Assembly (NCBI GenBank): GCA_016906335.1
Contig: JADEYG010000004.1
Coordinates: 1,401,001 to 1,465,000, forward strand
Length of the DNA: 64,000 bases
Reading direction: 5' to 3'
DNA from: Novakomyces olei
Lineage: Eukaryota > Ascomycota > Novakomycetes > Novakomycetales > Novakomycetaceae
The position numbers were made by a program, and so were the translations under genes. This document shows, one piece after another, positions 31,999 through 45,886 of this stretch. How positions within the stretch are numbered: position 1 is the stretch's first letter; each line of letters begins with the position of its first letter. A model generated the notes under the pieces. It did no database searches and was not told the DNA's origin. It was given only the letters and a program-made list of their open reading frames with translations.

Positions 31999-33385
31999 AC
32001 TAGCTCATTAATTTGACTTAAATTTATTAATCTACTTTATTCATAAAATTAATTTAATTTTAATTAATTATGGATTTTAAGATTAAATTACCTGAGCCTA
32101 CGAAATTGAATGGTCGCCCAATGACCCATAGAGAGTTCCAGTCATGGAGACACTCTATGGTAAAATGGCTCGCCTATGTCAAGACAGGCGAACATCCTAT
32201 TGCTATTTCAGATGTCGACTTGATTAGCATGTTTCTCGAATCAAATGCTTCGATCTATGCTGAGGAGCTCCGTGACAATACTTCTCAGCAAATCAAATGC
32301 TTGATCACCTTGAGAGAAGCATTGTTCCGAACGATTATCTACCTCGTGCATACAGCAAGTTTGTTACCTTCACTCAGGGCACAAGAAGCATTAGCCAATA
32401 TGCAACGCAGCTTAAGCTCAAATCAATGGAACTTGAGATAGTCAACGAGGCAATCTTGATTCAACAATTCATACATGGATTAAATGAAAGAACCAAACCT
32501 CAAATAATGGGATCATTGAGAAGTGCATTTGGAACTCAATCCGGTGATAGTTCGAACATGGCAAAATGGAATTGGCAAAACGTTGTTGATGTGGCTACAG
32601 GTTATGACTTTGCGACAGCAAGACCCTTTGTTGGAAATATGAGTACGAAAGCAGCCAGTCAGAGAATAGAGGCACGAGCTGATGTTCCTGAAAAGAGTGA
32701 ACCAGAGAAACCTATTCTCCGAACAAGATGTACTTTTTGTCGCAGAACTGGGCACACCTAGGAGCAATGTTTCAAAAGAAAGAATCAGTCAAGTGTGAGT
32801 GCTCTTCAAACAAGCACAGAAATAGATAACGAAGAAATAAAACTTGAGTATCACTGTTCCGCTGTCCAAAATACCGGTCAACAATTTCTTGTAGTCCTAC
32901 CAATTGATATAAACGGTAAAGAAATAAAATGTCAAATACTTATTGACACCGGGAGTGACCTTGACGTTATTGATTCGAACTTCTGCAATGTTCACCGACC
33001 AAAATACTATGAAAGTGACCATAAAATTGAAATGGCATTTCAAGGATCAAGAACTGTTAGCCGACACATGGCAAGAATAGGATTTAAGGGATATGAGTTG
33101 AATTGCGCAGTGGCAAGACTGAGAACCTCTGACCTTCTCATCGGAATGGGAACACTAAGCAAACTTGGAGCAATTGTCAATACCAGAAAGAGACAAATAC
33201 AATGGAAAAAAACAAGATAAACCATACGATTCAATATCACAAAAGGGGGCAGCCGTTGTAAGTTCAATCACAATTGATCCAAAGAAAAGGATTGATGTTC
33301 AGTCAGTTCGAGAACAAGACACAATTGACTCAAATAAGGTACTGGAAGTGCTACAAGACAAGTTCAAGCAAACTTTGGTAGCAAG

Positions 33386-36300
33386 TCCACCAAGCAAATT
33401 GCCTATAATGAGACCAGTGGTTGCAACATACGAGCCGATCGACCCACACAAGAAGTACAATATCAAAAAGTGGTATCCAAGCAAGAAACTAATGATGCCC
33501 TTAAAGCTGAAAATTGATGAACTTCTACACGCCAAAATGATATCAATTTCTACAGAAGAGCCAAGTGCCATATTATTTCCTATTCCTAAAGACAAAGACA
33601 TGGTCAACAAGCTCACAGATCCAAAAGAAATCAAGAATTATCTGCGATTTGTCAATGACGCTAGACCTCGGAATGCGAACATGAAACGCTTTTACATTCA
33701 GGTTCCTCGCATTGACATTGTAGTTCAAGATATTGCCAGAGCAAAATACAGAACTAAGATTGACTTGAAGGACGCTTTCTTCCAATCTAGAATACAGCCT
33801 GGGCAAGAACATTATACGGCATTTTGGACGCCATTTGGAATATACCAATGGAATGTGATGCCACAAGGAGATCGAAACTCTACTGCTATACAACAGCAGC
33901 TTATGGAGGAATTATTCAGACCCTACATTGGCATTTGGATGACAGTATATGTTGACGACATCATCATATACGATGACGATGTCCAGGAACACTTGGATCA
34001 CCTAGTGATTGTCTTTGGAATAATGTCTAAATGGGAACTATACGCTAGTCCAGCCAAGACCTTTCCATTCTGCAAAAGCTTTGTGGTACTAGGCAGACAG
34101 ATCAGTGATGAAGGAATCAAGATGACTGAAAAATCAAGAAACTCCATACTACGACTAGAAACTCCAAAGAACATGAAACAAATACAGAGACTGGTGGGCA
34201 TGCTAAACTGGATTTCAACGTTCATACCCAATTTATCGTCATACATCTCAACGTTCACTGAAATGAAGGAGTTTTCGTGGGATGAAACTAAGCAGAAAGG
34301 ATTTGACAAAATAAAGTCTGCAGTTCTGTAAGACGGTCCTTACAGCTACAATCGCTGGAGGCCGGCCGTGTATAGTTTAAATAAAGTAAAGGAATAAGAA
34401 AGACCAGGAAAGCAGAAAGCGATTACTGTAAAGCTTACCAGGAGTAATATAATGTATTACTCCCACTTTGAGATAATCAACCCGTGAAGGGCGAGAGGCC
34501 TTCACGGGCAACTATAAACTAAACTAAGTTGCGGAGGAGCGGATGCTCCTTCGCATTCTAAACTACTCTTCCCAAACTAACTTATGCGAAGGTCGCACAA
34601 GTTAGAGCGGGAAGCTCTCAACCTAAACTAGACTATGGAAATAACTATGAATGTTCTCGCGCTAGCGGAGTGCGAAGGGTCGCACTCGCTAGCGTGCGAG
34701 AATGAGAACGGGAAGCGAGGTCCGTGCACATTGTGCATGGAGCCCCTCGCTCCCGTGGGCCAAGCTGGCTTAGTGCGCGTACCTACATGCGCACTAAGAC
34801 AACTTCTACGTCCCAAGACCATCGCATTACGCGCCGACTGGTCTTGGGCCGCGTTGGCGAAGCTTGCGACGCGCGGACATCCCAAGTCCGACTACAGGCG
34901 TCGCCCCTCGCTTCCCAACGCGGTTGTCAGGAACTCGCCAAGGCGAGGATCATGACAGTATCCCCCCTCCCTTGGGCGAGGTCCCCGCGCCCGCAAAACA
35001 TAAAATATCCCAAAACAATAGTAAGGCGAAAATAAAAACAACAGATTTCCCAGCTTTCAACATAATAAGGAACATTGCAACTCTTCCACAGTCTTGTCTC
35101 AATAAAATAGCATGGGTAAATCAAATCAATCAATAAATGTTCGCATTGCCCTGCGTAAGGAAAGAAAATTAAAATGCGAGCACGAACACATGTAGACCAT
35201 ACTGTCTTCCAATTGCAAACCAAGTCGTCTCCCTGGTCAGTGTTGTCGTATCTCCTCCGTATAACGTGTGTATGTCGTGCGATAGAATAAACAATAGTCG
35301 CGTTCAATTTGTCAACGCCGTAAATGATTAAAGCGGTGTTAGCTTCATCGTTTTCGATTTTAATAATTTTTTTTTGCATGATTTTCAAAAAAGTTTTTTC
35401 CAAATAGCGATAAATAACTAGTGCGAATTGTGTATTATATCGCAGTCGTAAACAAAAATCAAGAGTTGAGTCTCGCGATTGCGTAAGATTACGTGAGTTG
35501 AATGACGTAACCTGTATCGCGATTAACGTAAACATCATAGCTTCGGCTTAGCCGGGTGTAATCTGTGAAATTCTTTCACTAAATCGTCGCAATTTGTCAA
35601 ATTGCCTGCCGGCTCCCAAGTGCGATTAGCACTATCGTATCCCTTCCAATGTACGAAATATTCCAATTTGTTTCTTCGCTTCCTTGAGTCCAACACTTCC
35701 TCTACCTCCCACTCTGGTGTATTCTCGATAATTATTGGTGGTGGTGGTGCTGTCTGCTGTCGCACAATCGTAGACGTAGACTTGTACGATTCCAATAAAG
35801 AAGCATGGAATACTGGATGTATTCTCATCGTGTTCGGTAAATCCAACTTGTATGCACGTAAACCGATACGTTTCAAGATTGTAAAGGGTCCAATCTTCTT
35901 GTAATCTAACTTGTCGCTTGGCCTAGTGGTACTGATGTTCTTTCTCACTAGCCATACTTTCTGACCGACTTCAAAATCCTTGTCGACACGGTGCGTATTA
36001 GCAAACCGTGCTTGATCGCTAATGGCATGTTTGATTTCAATCTGTAAAAGGCGATGTAGTGTTCGCAAGAAATCAATCCGATTGTCCGCCGATGGACATT
36101 GCCGTGCTGTTGCTATCGTAAAACGGCATTTGGGGTGATACCCATATAAAGCGTAACTAGGCGTCGCTTTTATTGATGATTGCTCAGTATTGTTATATGC
36201 GAACTGTGCAAAAGGTAGCAAGTTTACCCAATTCGTTTGTTGGTAATTGCTGTAAATTCTCAAATATTGCTCGAGGCTCTGATTAAGCCTTTCCGTTTGT

Positions 36301-39300
36301 CCATCGCTCTGGGGATGGTACGCAGTTGATAACCTTTGCTTGATATCACAATGTGCGAGTAAATGCTTCGTAAAATGTGATACGAAAACTGATCCACGAT
36401 CTGAGATAATTTCTTCTGGCAGTCCAAAGTTAGCAAATACTCTGTGAGCGTATAGCAATGCTAGTTCTTTCGCGCTCATGGTCTCGCATATTGGTACAAA
36501 GATGCCTATCTTCGTAAAGCGACATACTATAACCCAAATTGAGTCGTAGTCTTTGCCTGTGATGACATCTCTTGACACCGGGAGCTTCACAATGAAGTCC
36601 ATAGCAATGCTTTCCCAAGGCTTTGTAGGTACTCGCAACGAATGTAATAGACCGTAGGGAGCATGATGCGATGATTTACTTCGTGCGCAAGTGTCGCATG
36701 ACTCCACATAGTTAAATACGTCCTTTCGCATCCTTGGCCAGTAATAGTTCCTTGTCACAAGCTCTAGCGTCTTAGCCTGTCCGGGGTGACCTGAAGTCTG
36801 CGAATCATGACATTCTTGCATGATTGATAATCGCAAATCGTTGTCTCTGGGTATGTAAATCAAACCCGAGAACATTAAAAGACCTTCCTTGTCCATTGTA
36901 TAATTCTCCAAATGAGCAGCATCGGGCTTGCTCTTTAACTCCTCAATAATATTTTTGCAAATGCTGTCCTTCTCGTAGCATTTCTTAACATCCTGTGCTA
37001 GCGTTTTGTTGTCCTCAATCGCAAACACAAATTGCGATTTGTCCAAAAGCACCATTGTTCGTTCTGGCTTTTCCTCCTCTTCGCTGCTAACGTAATCGCT
37101 TCTTCGCGATAAGGAGTCAGCCTTGTGGTTAAACTTTCCCGCACGATACACGATCACAAAATCGTAAGACGCAAGTAACTGCGACCAGCGCATTTGCCGT
37201 CTATTCAGGACACGCGCGGTCCAAAAGTACACAAGATTGCGATGATCCGTGTATATCGTGGTTTTGTGAAGGGGACTCTCCAAGTATACCCTCCATTCCC
37301 GAAGACATACAACAATAGCTAATAGCTCCTTGTCGTGAATGTCGTAGTTCGTCTCTGCGCTTGTCATCTTGCGCGAGTAAAATGCGATTGGTCTCATGTC
37401 GCCGTTTTCATCCTTTTGCGAAAGGATCCCGCCTATCGCAAAATCTGAGGCGTCCGTTTCCAAGAAGCTCGGCTTTTGTGGATCGAAGTGCACAAGAATA
37501 GGTGCGCCTAAGAATGCATCCTTCAACGCATTGAATGACTCCCTGCATTCGTCGCTAAACACGAACTTTGTATCCTTCTTTAAAAGCCGGGTAAGAGGTG
37601 CCGTAATCTTGCTGTAGTTGGCGATGAATCTTCGGTAATAGTTCGCCAGTCCCAGGAACGACATAACCTCCTTAACATTCTTTGGCTCGGGCCATGTTTC
37701 AATCGATTTGACCTTCGTATTTTCCATCGACACACCTTTCGTTGAAATCACGAAGCCAAGAAACTCCGTTGTGTCGGTATGGAATTCGCATTTCTCCAAT
37801 TTGACAAATAAATTTGCCTTGCGAAGTCTCTCCAATACTCCGCGCACGTGCTCCACGTGTTCTTCCTCTGTATTTGAGTAAATCAGTATATGTCCAAGTA
37901 AACGACAACATATCGATCCAGGCAATCTCGCAAAGTGTCGTTGGCGAGTGCTTGAAACGAAGCCGGGGCATTCGTAAGCCCAAACGGCATGACTTGGTAC
38001 TCGTAGTGGCCGTACCTCGTACGAAAGGCCGTTTTCCATTCGTCGCCTTTTCGTATCCTAACCAAATTATATGCACCGCGAAGATCCAGTCGCGTAAAAA
38101 TAGTTGCTTGGCGAATGCGATCTAGAAGTTCGGATATAAGCGGTAATGCATATCTGTTTTTGACAGTGATTGCGTTCAGACCGCGATAGTCAACGCATAA
38201 TCTAAGCGATCCATCTTTCTTTTTGACAAATAAGATCGGCGCCCCCGCGGGCGACGACGACGGTCGTATAAAACCTTTAGCGAGGTTTTCCTTGATATAA
38301 TCTCTCAGCGTTTGCAATTCGCGTTCGGCGAGCGGGTAGATCGGACCAAAAGGCGGCTTTGCATTTTCGGCCAAGGGTATCGCATGATCCCAAGGTTGAT
38401 GTTTCGGCAAAACGTCCGCGTTCTTCTTCTCAAATAGGTCGCGATATCCCTCGTAGAACCCAGGCAATGTAACGCGAGGCTTGATATCTTGCTCGTCCGT
38501 TGCGTACACACATAAAATACCTGATTCTCCATTACGAGCCAATCTTGCAAATTCGGTTGCGCTGACTTGCATGAATTCGGATAATGTACTGCACTTCAAA
38601 CAGTTCGCCAAACAGTAGTTCGACTTAAACTCGACGTTTGCGCGACTCCATCCGATCGTAGTCTCATGCTTGTCCAACCATGGCTTGCCCAAGATAGCAT
38701 CGTATCCACGAAGAGGTATGACATTGAAGGTCATCCTTTCTCGATGTTCGCCAATTGATATATCCATCTCGCTGGTGTGAAAGCGAATACCTCCTGACTT
38801 GATTGTCCTTCCATCAACGACTCTGATGGGCTCGGTCTCGCTCTTCTCCGTAAGCTTAATAAAAGCATGCGATGCGAGCTTCTCGCTGATAAAATTAGAG
38901 GTAGCTCCTGAGTCAATCAGGGCTCTCGCGTTCAACTCTCCATCCTCTGTCTTGACTTTCACGACGACAGTCAGATGCTTTGCTTTGTCCGGTTCCGTAA
39001 AAACTGTCATAACTTCTGGTGGCCTAAATTGTTGTTTGCCCAGATCAGGCCTTTTCATTGGACCTGGGCGTTCGCTTTTCCCAAATCGGAAAATTCGTGC
39101 GTGAATGCAGCGACGTGTTGCTGATTGTACGTCTTCTTCTTCTGCTTGCATTCTCTTGCTCGATGACCCACGCGTCCACAGTTAAAGCATTTGATGTTGC
39201 TTTTGCGATGGTTGTCATCTTCCTTTTCTAAACTAATCGCGTCCACATCCATAGGAGTAAAACTTGTACTCGCGTTTGCAGCCGGGCGGTTGTTGGAATA

Positions 39301-42300
39301 TTTCACGGAACCGCGGCTTGCACTCTCGATGTGCCTGTCGGATATTCTTCCATCCACGCGAACTGAAATCTCAATCATTTCATTCAAAGTGCGGGGTCTG
39401 TCCATCCTGGAAAGCTCATCCTTGATGCGATCCTTCAGCCCCTGATAATACATGAACGTCAGCGCACTGTCATTGAAATCCAAGTACGAAGCAATTCTTT
39501 GAAAAATGCTCGCATAAGATGCTGCTGATCCACGTTGTCTCAAGGCGGCTAACTCTCTTTGCGCCTGACTCACCCTGTCGACCTTGCCGAAATTCGCGGC
39601 CAACGCTTCGCAAAAGGCTTCAAAAGTAGGTACTACCGAAGCGAAGTCGTTGTCGCGAAGGTGTGGTTCGAACCACGCAAATGCGGCGTCCCGCAAATAC
39701 GAAGCTGCGAACAAAACCTTCGAACGCTCGTCGCGAAACTCGTGCGGTTTCAACATGATGTAAAGGCGAAGCTGCGCCAAAAAATTCTCGACCATTCTGC
39801 GGTCCCCACGAAACGCGTCGGGCTTCATCACCGCTGGTCCGTCACTCGTCGGAGCTCTCTTAGCTCGCGAACCGATCTCCTGGGTCAGATGCGCAATGTG
39901 CGATCGCCCTTTCTCGTTCTCTGCCTTCAACTCGGCAATCTGAGCTTGCAGGGATTGCAAAAAGGTGTTAAGCTCCTCTTGCGACATCTTGTCTCTCGTA
40001 CCGCAAAACTCGTAATCGTAATCGTTCTTCCAGAACCGTTCTTCGTAAATTGTTCACTCAATCGTCGACTATCCAAGCCGATACTCAATAACTCAAAATA
40101 ACTGTGTTTCACCGGAACACTCGATAACTCAAAATTCTCAAACTCGAATCCACGTCCTTCCTCGACGCTTTAACCGTTTTAACTTCCGTAAAAATCCGTA
40201 AAAATAAGTACCGAACCGCGTCTTTGACTCGACGTCCGAAACTCTCTCGAATCCGAAGGAAATAAAACACAAACAATTCCAAAAAACTTCAAACTTCAAC
40301 GACCGGGACGGGTTGATTATAGTGTAAGACGGTCCTTACAGCTACAATCGCTGGAGGCCGGCCGTGTATAGTTTAAATAAAGTAAAGGAATAAGAAAGAC
40401 CAGGAAAGCAGAAAGCGATTACTGTAAAGCTTACCAGGAGTAATATAATGTATTACTCCCACTTTGAGATAATCAACCGTGAAGGGCGAGAGGCCTTCAC
40501 GGGCAACTATAAACTAAACTAAGTTGCGGAGGAGCGGATGCTCCTTCGCATTCTAAACTACTCTTCCCAAACTAACTTATGCGAAGGTCGCACAAGTTAG
40601 AGCGGGAAGCTCTCAACCTAAACTAGACTATGGAAATAACTATGAATGTTCTCGCGCTAGCGGAGTGCGAAGGGTCGCACTCGCTAGCGTGCGAGAATGA
40701 GAACGGGAAGCGAGGTCCGTGCACATTGTGCATGGAGCCCCTCGCTCCCGTGGGCCAAGCTGGCTTAGTGCGCGTACCTACATGCGCACTAAGACAACTT
40801 CTACGTCCCAAGACCATCGCATTACGCGCCGACTGGTCTTGGGCCGCGTTGGCGAAGCTTGCGACGCGCGGACATCCCAAGTCCGACTACAGGCGTCGCC
40901 CCTCGCTTCCCAACGCGGTTGTCAGGAACTCGCCAAGGCGAGGATCATGACAAGTTCAGCAAGACATAATACTCAAGCCATTTAACCCAGAGCCTCTGAA
41001 CAATGGAACAGAGAAATTATTCATGGGAATAGATGCCTCTCTAGTGGGCACTGGAGGTTGGCTAGGTCAAGGAAAAGAATGGCAAACATGCAGAATAATT
41101 GGGTTTACCTCTAAGAAACTTGGAATAGCAGAATCCCACTATCCAGTTCACGAACTTGAATATCTAGCATGCATCAGAGCATTGGAGCATTTCGAAATAT
41201 ATGCTAGAGGATATCAGGTAAATTGTTTGACAGACAATAAAGCATTAAGTCGTCTTCTTTACTCGAAGAACGTTATGCTGTCGCGACGTCATCTACGATG
41301 GATGGATTTTTTGAATGAATTTGACATCAATATTATACACGTGCCAGGAACACTTAACGTCTTAGCAGACTTATTGTCACGCTCTCATTCACACTCAAAG
41401 GTCGCTGCAATCTCTATTGAACAAACTCCAAATACAGATATAGATGAAGAGATACAAAATCTCTATCTCAAGGATACACATTGGGCAGAAATACTCGCAA
41501 TATTGAAAAGCAATGAAGAAAATCCAGATACCGAAAAACTTAAATCAAGATATTATCTCAAAGATAATCTCATTCACCTCAAATTTGATGACCGAATCTG
41601 TATTCCTTCAGGCTTCACAAACAAGATAATACAAGAACTTCATGACACATATCAAGGAGGACATGGAGGAATAAATAAGACAATAGTCCACCAAGCAAAT
41701 TGCCTATAATGAGACCAGTGGTTGCAACATACGAGCCGATCGACCCACACAAAAAGTACAATATCAAAAAGTGGTATCCAAGCAAGAAGCTAATGATGCC
41801 CTTAAAGCTGAAAATTGATGAACTTCTACACGCCAAAATGATATCAATTTCTACAGAAGAGCCAAGTGCCATATTATTTCCTATTCCTAAAGACAAAGAC
41901 ATGGTCAACAAGCTCACAGATCCAAAAGAAATCAAGAATTATCTGCGATTTGTCAATGACGCTAGACCTCGGAATGCGAACATGAAACGCTTTTACATTC
42001 AGGTTCCTCGCATTGACATTGTAGTTCAAGATATTGCCAGAGCAAAATACAGAACTAAGATTGACTTGAAGGACGCTTTCTTCCAATCTAGAATACAGCC
42101 TGGGCAAGAACATTATACGGCATTTTGGACGCCATTTGGAATATACCAATGGAATGTGATGCCACAAGGAGATCGAAACTCTACTGCTATACAACAGCAG
42201 CTTATGGAGGAATTATTCAGACCCTACATTGGCATTTGGATGACAGTATATGTTGACGACATCATCATATACGATGACGATGTCCAGGAACACTTGGATC

Positions 42301-43356
42301 ACCTAGTGATTGTCTTTGGAATAATGTCTAAATGGGAACTATACGCTAGTCCAGCCAAGACCTTTCCATTCTGCAAAAGCTTTGTGGTACTAGGCAGACA
42401 GATCAGTGATGAAGGAATCAAGATGACTGAAAAATCAAGAAGCTCCATACTACGACTAGAAACTCCAAAGAACATGAAACAAATACAGAGACTGGTGGGC
42501 ATGCTAAACTGGATTTCAACGTTCATACCCAATTTATCGTCATACATCTCAACGTTCACTGAAATGAAGGAGTTTTCGTGGGATGAAACTAAGCAGAAAG
42601 GATTTGACAAAATAAAGTCTGCAGTTCAGCAAGACATAATACTCAAGCCATTTAACCCAGAGCCTCTGAACAATGGAACAGAGAAATTATTCATGGGAAT
42701 AGATGCCTCTCTAGTGGGCACTGGAGGTTGGCTAGGTCAAGGAAAAGAATGGCAAACATGCAGAATAATTGGGTTTACCTCTAAGAAACTTGGAATAGCA
42801 GAATCCCACTATCCAGTTCACGAACTTGAATATCTAGCATGCATCAGAGCATTGGAGCACTTCGAAATATATGCTAGAGGATATCAGGTAAATTGTTTGA
42901 CAGACAATAAAGCATTAAGTCGTCTTCTTTACTCGAAGAACGTTATGCTGTCGCGACGTCATCTACGATGGATGGATTTTTTGAATGAATTTGACATCAA
43001 TATTATACACGTGCCAGGAACACTTAACGTCTTAGCAGACTTATTGTCACGCTCTCATTCACACTCAAAGGTCGCTGCAATCTCTATTGAACAAACTCCA
43101 AATACAGATATAGATGAAGAGATACAAAATCTCTATCTCAAGGATACACATTGGGCAGAAATACTTACAATATTGAAAAGCAATGAAGAAAATCCAGATA
43201 CCGAAAAACTTAAATCAAGATATTATCTCAAAGATAATCTCATTCACCTCAAATTTGATGACCGAATCTGTATTCCTTCAGGCTTCACAAACAAGATAAT
43301 ACATGAACTTCATGACACATATCAAGGAGGACATGGAGGAATAAATAAGACAATAG
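33386..43356 (+). repeat. 1,670-bp direct duplication inside C pol, first copy split by B2
   Basis: The first unit is 33386-34326 plus 40958-41686 and the second is 41687-43356; both are 1,670 bp and nearly identical. The unit runs from before the reverse transcriptase to the integrase finger. The junction is ...GACAATAG|TCCACCAAG... at 41686/41687. B2 lies only in the first unit. Confidence 0.85.
34327..40952 (-). mobile_element. Ty3/gypsy chromodomain element B2, full length
   Basis: 6,626 bp, duplication AGTTC (34322-34326 and 40953-40957). LTRs 34327-34957 and 40323-40952 are nearly identical, so the insertion is recent. Gag 39055-39987 ([30 protein letters not shown]) and pol 35535-39070 (protease, YLDD-type reverse transcriptase, RNase H, integrase, chromodomain) on the minus strand. 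Same family as B, but its LTRs differ from B's at several sites, so it is an independent copy. About one or two breaks. Confidence 0.93.
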
Positions 43357-44574
43357 CCGGTGTTGCGCGGACTTATTATTGGCCAGCAATGGCAAAAGAA
43401 ATTAAGGACTATGTGAAGTCGTGCGAGACGTGTGCTAAGAGCAAAATTACACCTCACAAGCCCATTGGTTTACTACAAGAGCTGAACATACCAAAGGCTC
43501 GATGGGAAACCATTGGAATGGATTTCATTACTGGGCTTCCTTTATCTGGAAAGGAAAAATACGATGCAATAATTTGTATTGTTGACCGACTCACCAAACG
43601 CGCACATTTTTGGCCAACACACACAACTATAACCGCTGAAGGCACAGCAGCTCTATTCTTGGATCGATATTTCTGCCTACATGGTCTACCAAAAATAATT
43701 ATTAGTGACCGAGATGTCAGGTTTATGTCAGAGTTTTGGACACAACTCACAAAGGTTCTTGAAGTCAAACTCAAACCATCATCAAGCTATCACCCACAAA
43801 CAAATGGGCAAACGGAAAGAACAAACAGGGTTCTCGAAGATTACCTACGCCTATTTACATATGCCAATCGTAACAACTTCACATGGCACAAATTGCTTTC
43901 GTTTGCAGAATTCTTCTATTCCTCAAGCAAACACTCTGCTATCTCGATGACTCCATTTGAAGCTGACCTAGGATACAATCCAAGAAGCTTAAGTGATCTT
44001 GCAATATCTATTCCACAAAGTCAAGACAATTCATCATTCCTTGAAACTCTAGCAGCTAATCAAATACTCTGTCAAGATGCCATAAGAGCCGCACATGACT
44101 TATCAAAGATTTATGCAGACAAAAACAGACTCAACATTGAATATGAAGTCAACGACTATGTATACCTGAGTACTGCAAACATTCGAGAAATACCTGAACT
44201 ATTTCAACATGACTTGACCAGAAAACTTCAATCCAAATACATTGGACCATACAAAATTGTTAAAAAGGTCAGTCCAGTGGCATATGAACTGGAACTACCC
44301 ACAAATTTAAAATATCATTCAGTTGTTCATATCTCACAACTCAAAAAGCACAATGCAATGACTGAACAGAACGAACGTGAACAACCAAAACCAAAAGCTT
44401 TGCGACGCTATAAAGATAATACAGAACTTTATGCTATACAAAGCATAGTTGACCACGCTTGGTTCAGAGCTGACAAAAAGTCTACAACACCTAAAAAAGG
44501 CTACACCTTACTTTACCGAGTTCGCTGGGAAGGATACAATCCTGAGGAAGACACATGGGAGCCAAAACAACACC

Positions 44575-45476
44575 TGTGAGGGTAACTCACTGTTGTAACA
44601 AATAAATTAAAAGATAGAAAAAACTATGTTCTAAACTATGGGAAACCGTGTCCTTTTTATAGACTCCTGTAATGGATTAATAATTCATTGTCCGAAAGCC
44701 CGAAATGGCGTGATTAATTATGAGTCAGCCTTGACTAATCATGAGTCAGCTTCCGCTATGGCGTGATTAATTATTAATCAAATGCCGAGGTTCCAGATTT
44801 AATCCGTACACGTTTAGGACCCTTTGAGTAATTCAATGTTTAATTTTAATCCGTACACGTTTAGGACCCTTTAAGTAATTCAATGTTTAATTATTTATTA
44901 TCTACACTCCTAACATCCTCCCCCACTAATTCGAGATGTGTCGAATTGTAGTTGTCAAGGAGTTGTCTGGAATGTAGTAGGTGTTGTTTTGGCTCCCATG
45001 TGTCTTCCTCAGGATTGTATCCTTCCCAGCGAACTCGGTAACGTAAGGTGTAGCCTTTTTTAGGTGTTGTAGACTTTTTGTCAGCTCTGAACCAAGCGTG
45101 GTCAACTATGCTTTGTATAGCATAAAGTTCTGTATTATCTTTATAGCGTCGCAAAGCTTTTGGTTTTGGTTGTTCACGTTCGTTCTGTTCAGTCATTGCA
45201 TTGTGCTTTTTGAGTTGTGAGATATGAACAACTGAATGATATTTTAGATTTGTGGGTAGTTCCAGTTCATATGCCACTGGACTGACCTTTTCAACAATTT
45301 TGTATGGTCCAATGTATTTGGATTGAAGTTTTCTGGTCAAGTCATGTTGAAATAGTTCAGGTATTTCTCGAATGTTTGCAGTACTCAGGTATACATAGTC
45401 GTTGACTTCATATTCAATGTTGAGTCTGTTTTTGTCTGCATAAATCTTTGATTATTTATTATCTACACTCCTAACA
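44575..45476 (-). mobile_element. Short internally deleted C derivative inside C
   Basis: 902 bp in reverse orientation, flanked by ACACC (44570-44574 and 45477-45481). It keeps one complete 341-bp LTR (44575-44915), about 540 bp of the 3' end of pol with chromodomain (RVRWEGYNPEEDTWEP), and only about 25 bp of the other LTR. It cannot code for a full set of proteins. Confidence 0.82.
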
Positions 45477-45545
45477 ACACCTACTACATTCCAGACAACT
45501 CCTTGACAACTACAATTCGACACATCTCGAATTAGTGGGGGAGGA

Positions 45546-45886
45546 TGTTAGGAGTGTAGATAATAAATAATTAAACATTGAATTACTTAAAGGGTCCTAA
45601 ACGTGTACGGATTAAAATTAAACATTGAATTACTTAAAGGGTCCTAAACGTGTACGGATTAAATCTGGAACCTCGGCATTTGATTAATAATTAATCACGC
45701 CATAGCGGAAGCTGACTCATGATTAGTCAAGGCTGACTCATAATTAATCACGCCATTTCGGGCTTTCGGACAATGGATTATTAATCCATTACAGGAGTCT
45801 ATAAAAAGGACACGGTTTCCCATAGTTTAGAACATAGTTTTTTCTATCTTTTAATTTATTTGTTACAACAGTGAGTTACCCTCACA
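45546..45886 (+). repeat. 3' LTR of element C
   Basis: 341 bp, preceded by polypurine GTGGGGGAGGA. It carries the palindrome AATGGATTATTAATCCATT, which is missing from the 5' LTR but present in part in the nested derivative's LTR. Confidence 0.88.

Larger units (their letters stand above)
32070..45545 (+). other. Element C gag-pol region
   Basis: Gag (MDFKIKLPEPTKLNGRP), knuckle CTFCRRTGHT, retropepsin LIDTGSDLDVIDS, reverse transcriptase (KIDLKDAFFQSRIQPGQEHY, YVDDIIIYDDD), RNase H (GIDASLVGTGGWLG), integrase (CETCAKSK, SDRDVRFMSEFW, SYHPQTNGQTERTN), tail (KYIGPYKIV) and chromodomain (LYRVRWEGYNPEEDTWEP). The reverse-transcriptase motif YVDD differs from YLDD in A, B and J, so C/D/E form a separate clade. 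Several breaks. Confidence 0.85.
30979..45886 (+). mobile_element. Ty3/gypsy chromodomain element C, hosting B2 and a C derivative
   Basis: Flanked by GAGCG (30974-30978 and 45887-45891) inside element D protease. Parts: 5' LTR 30979-31301, ORF1 to 31998, gag 32070 to about 33220 with CCHC knuckle and retropepsin motif, pol from about 33165, 3' LTR 45546-45886. A 1,670-bp part of pol is present twice, and B2 lies in the first copy. A reverse C derivative lies near the pol end. Broken: about three or four breaks besides the insertions. Confidence 0.87.
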
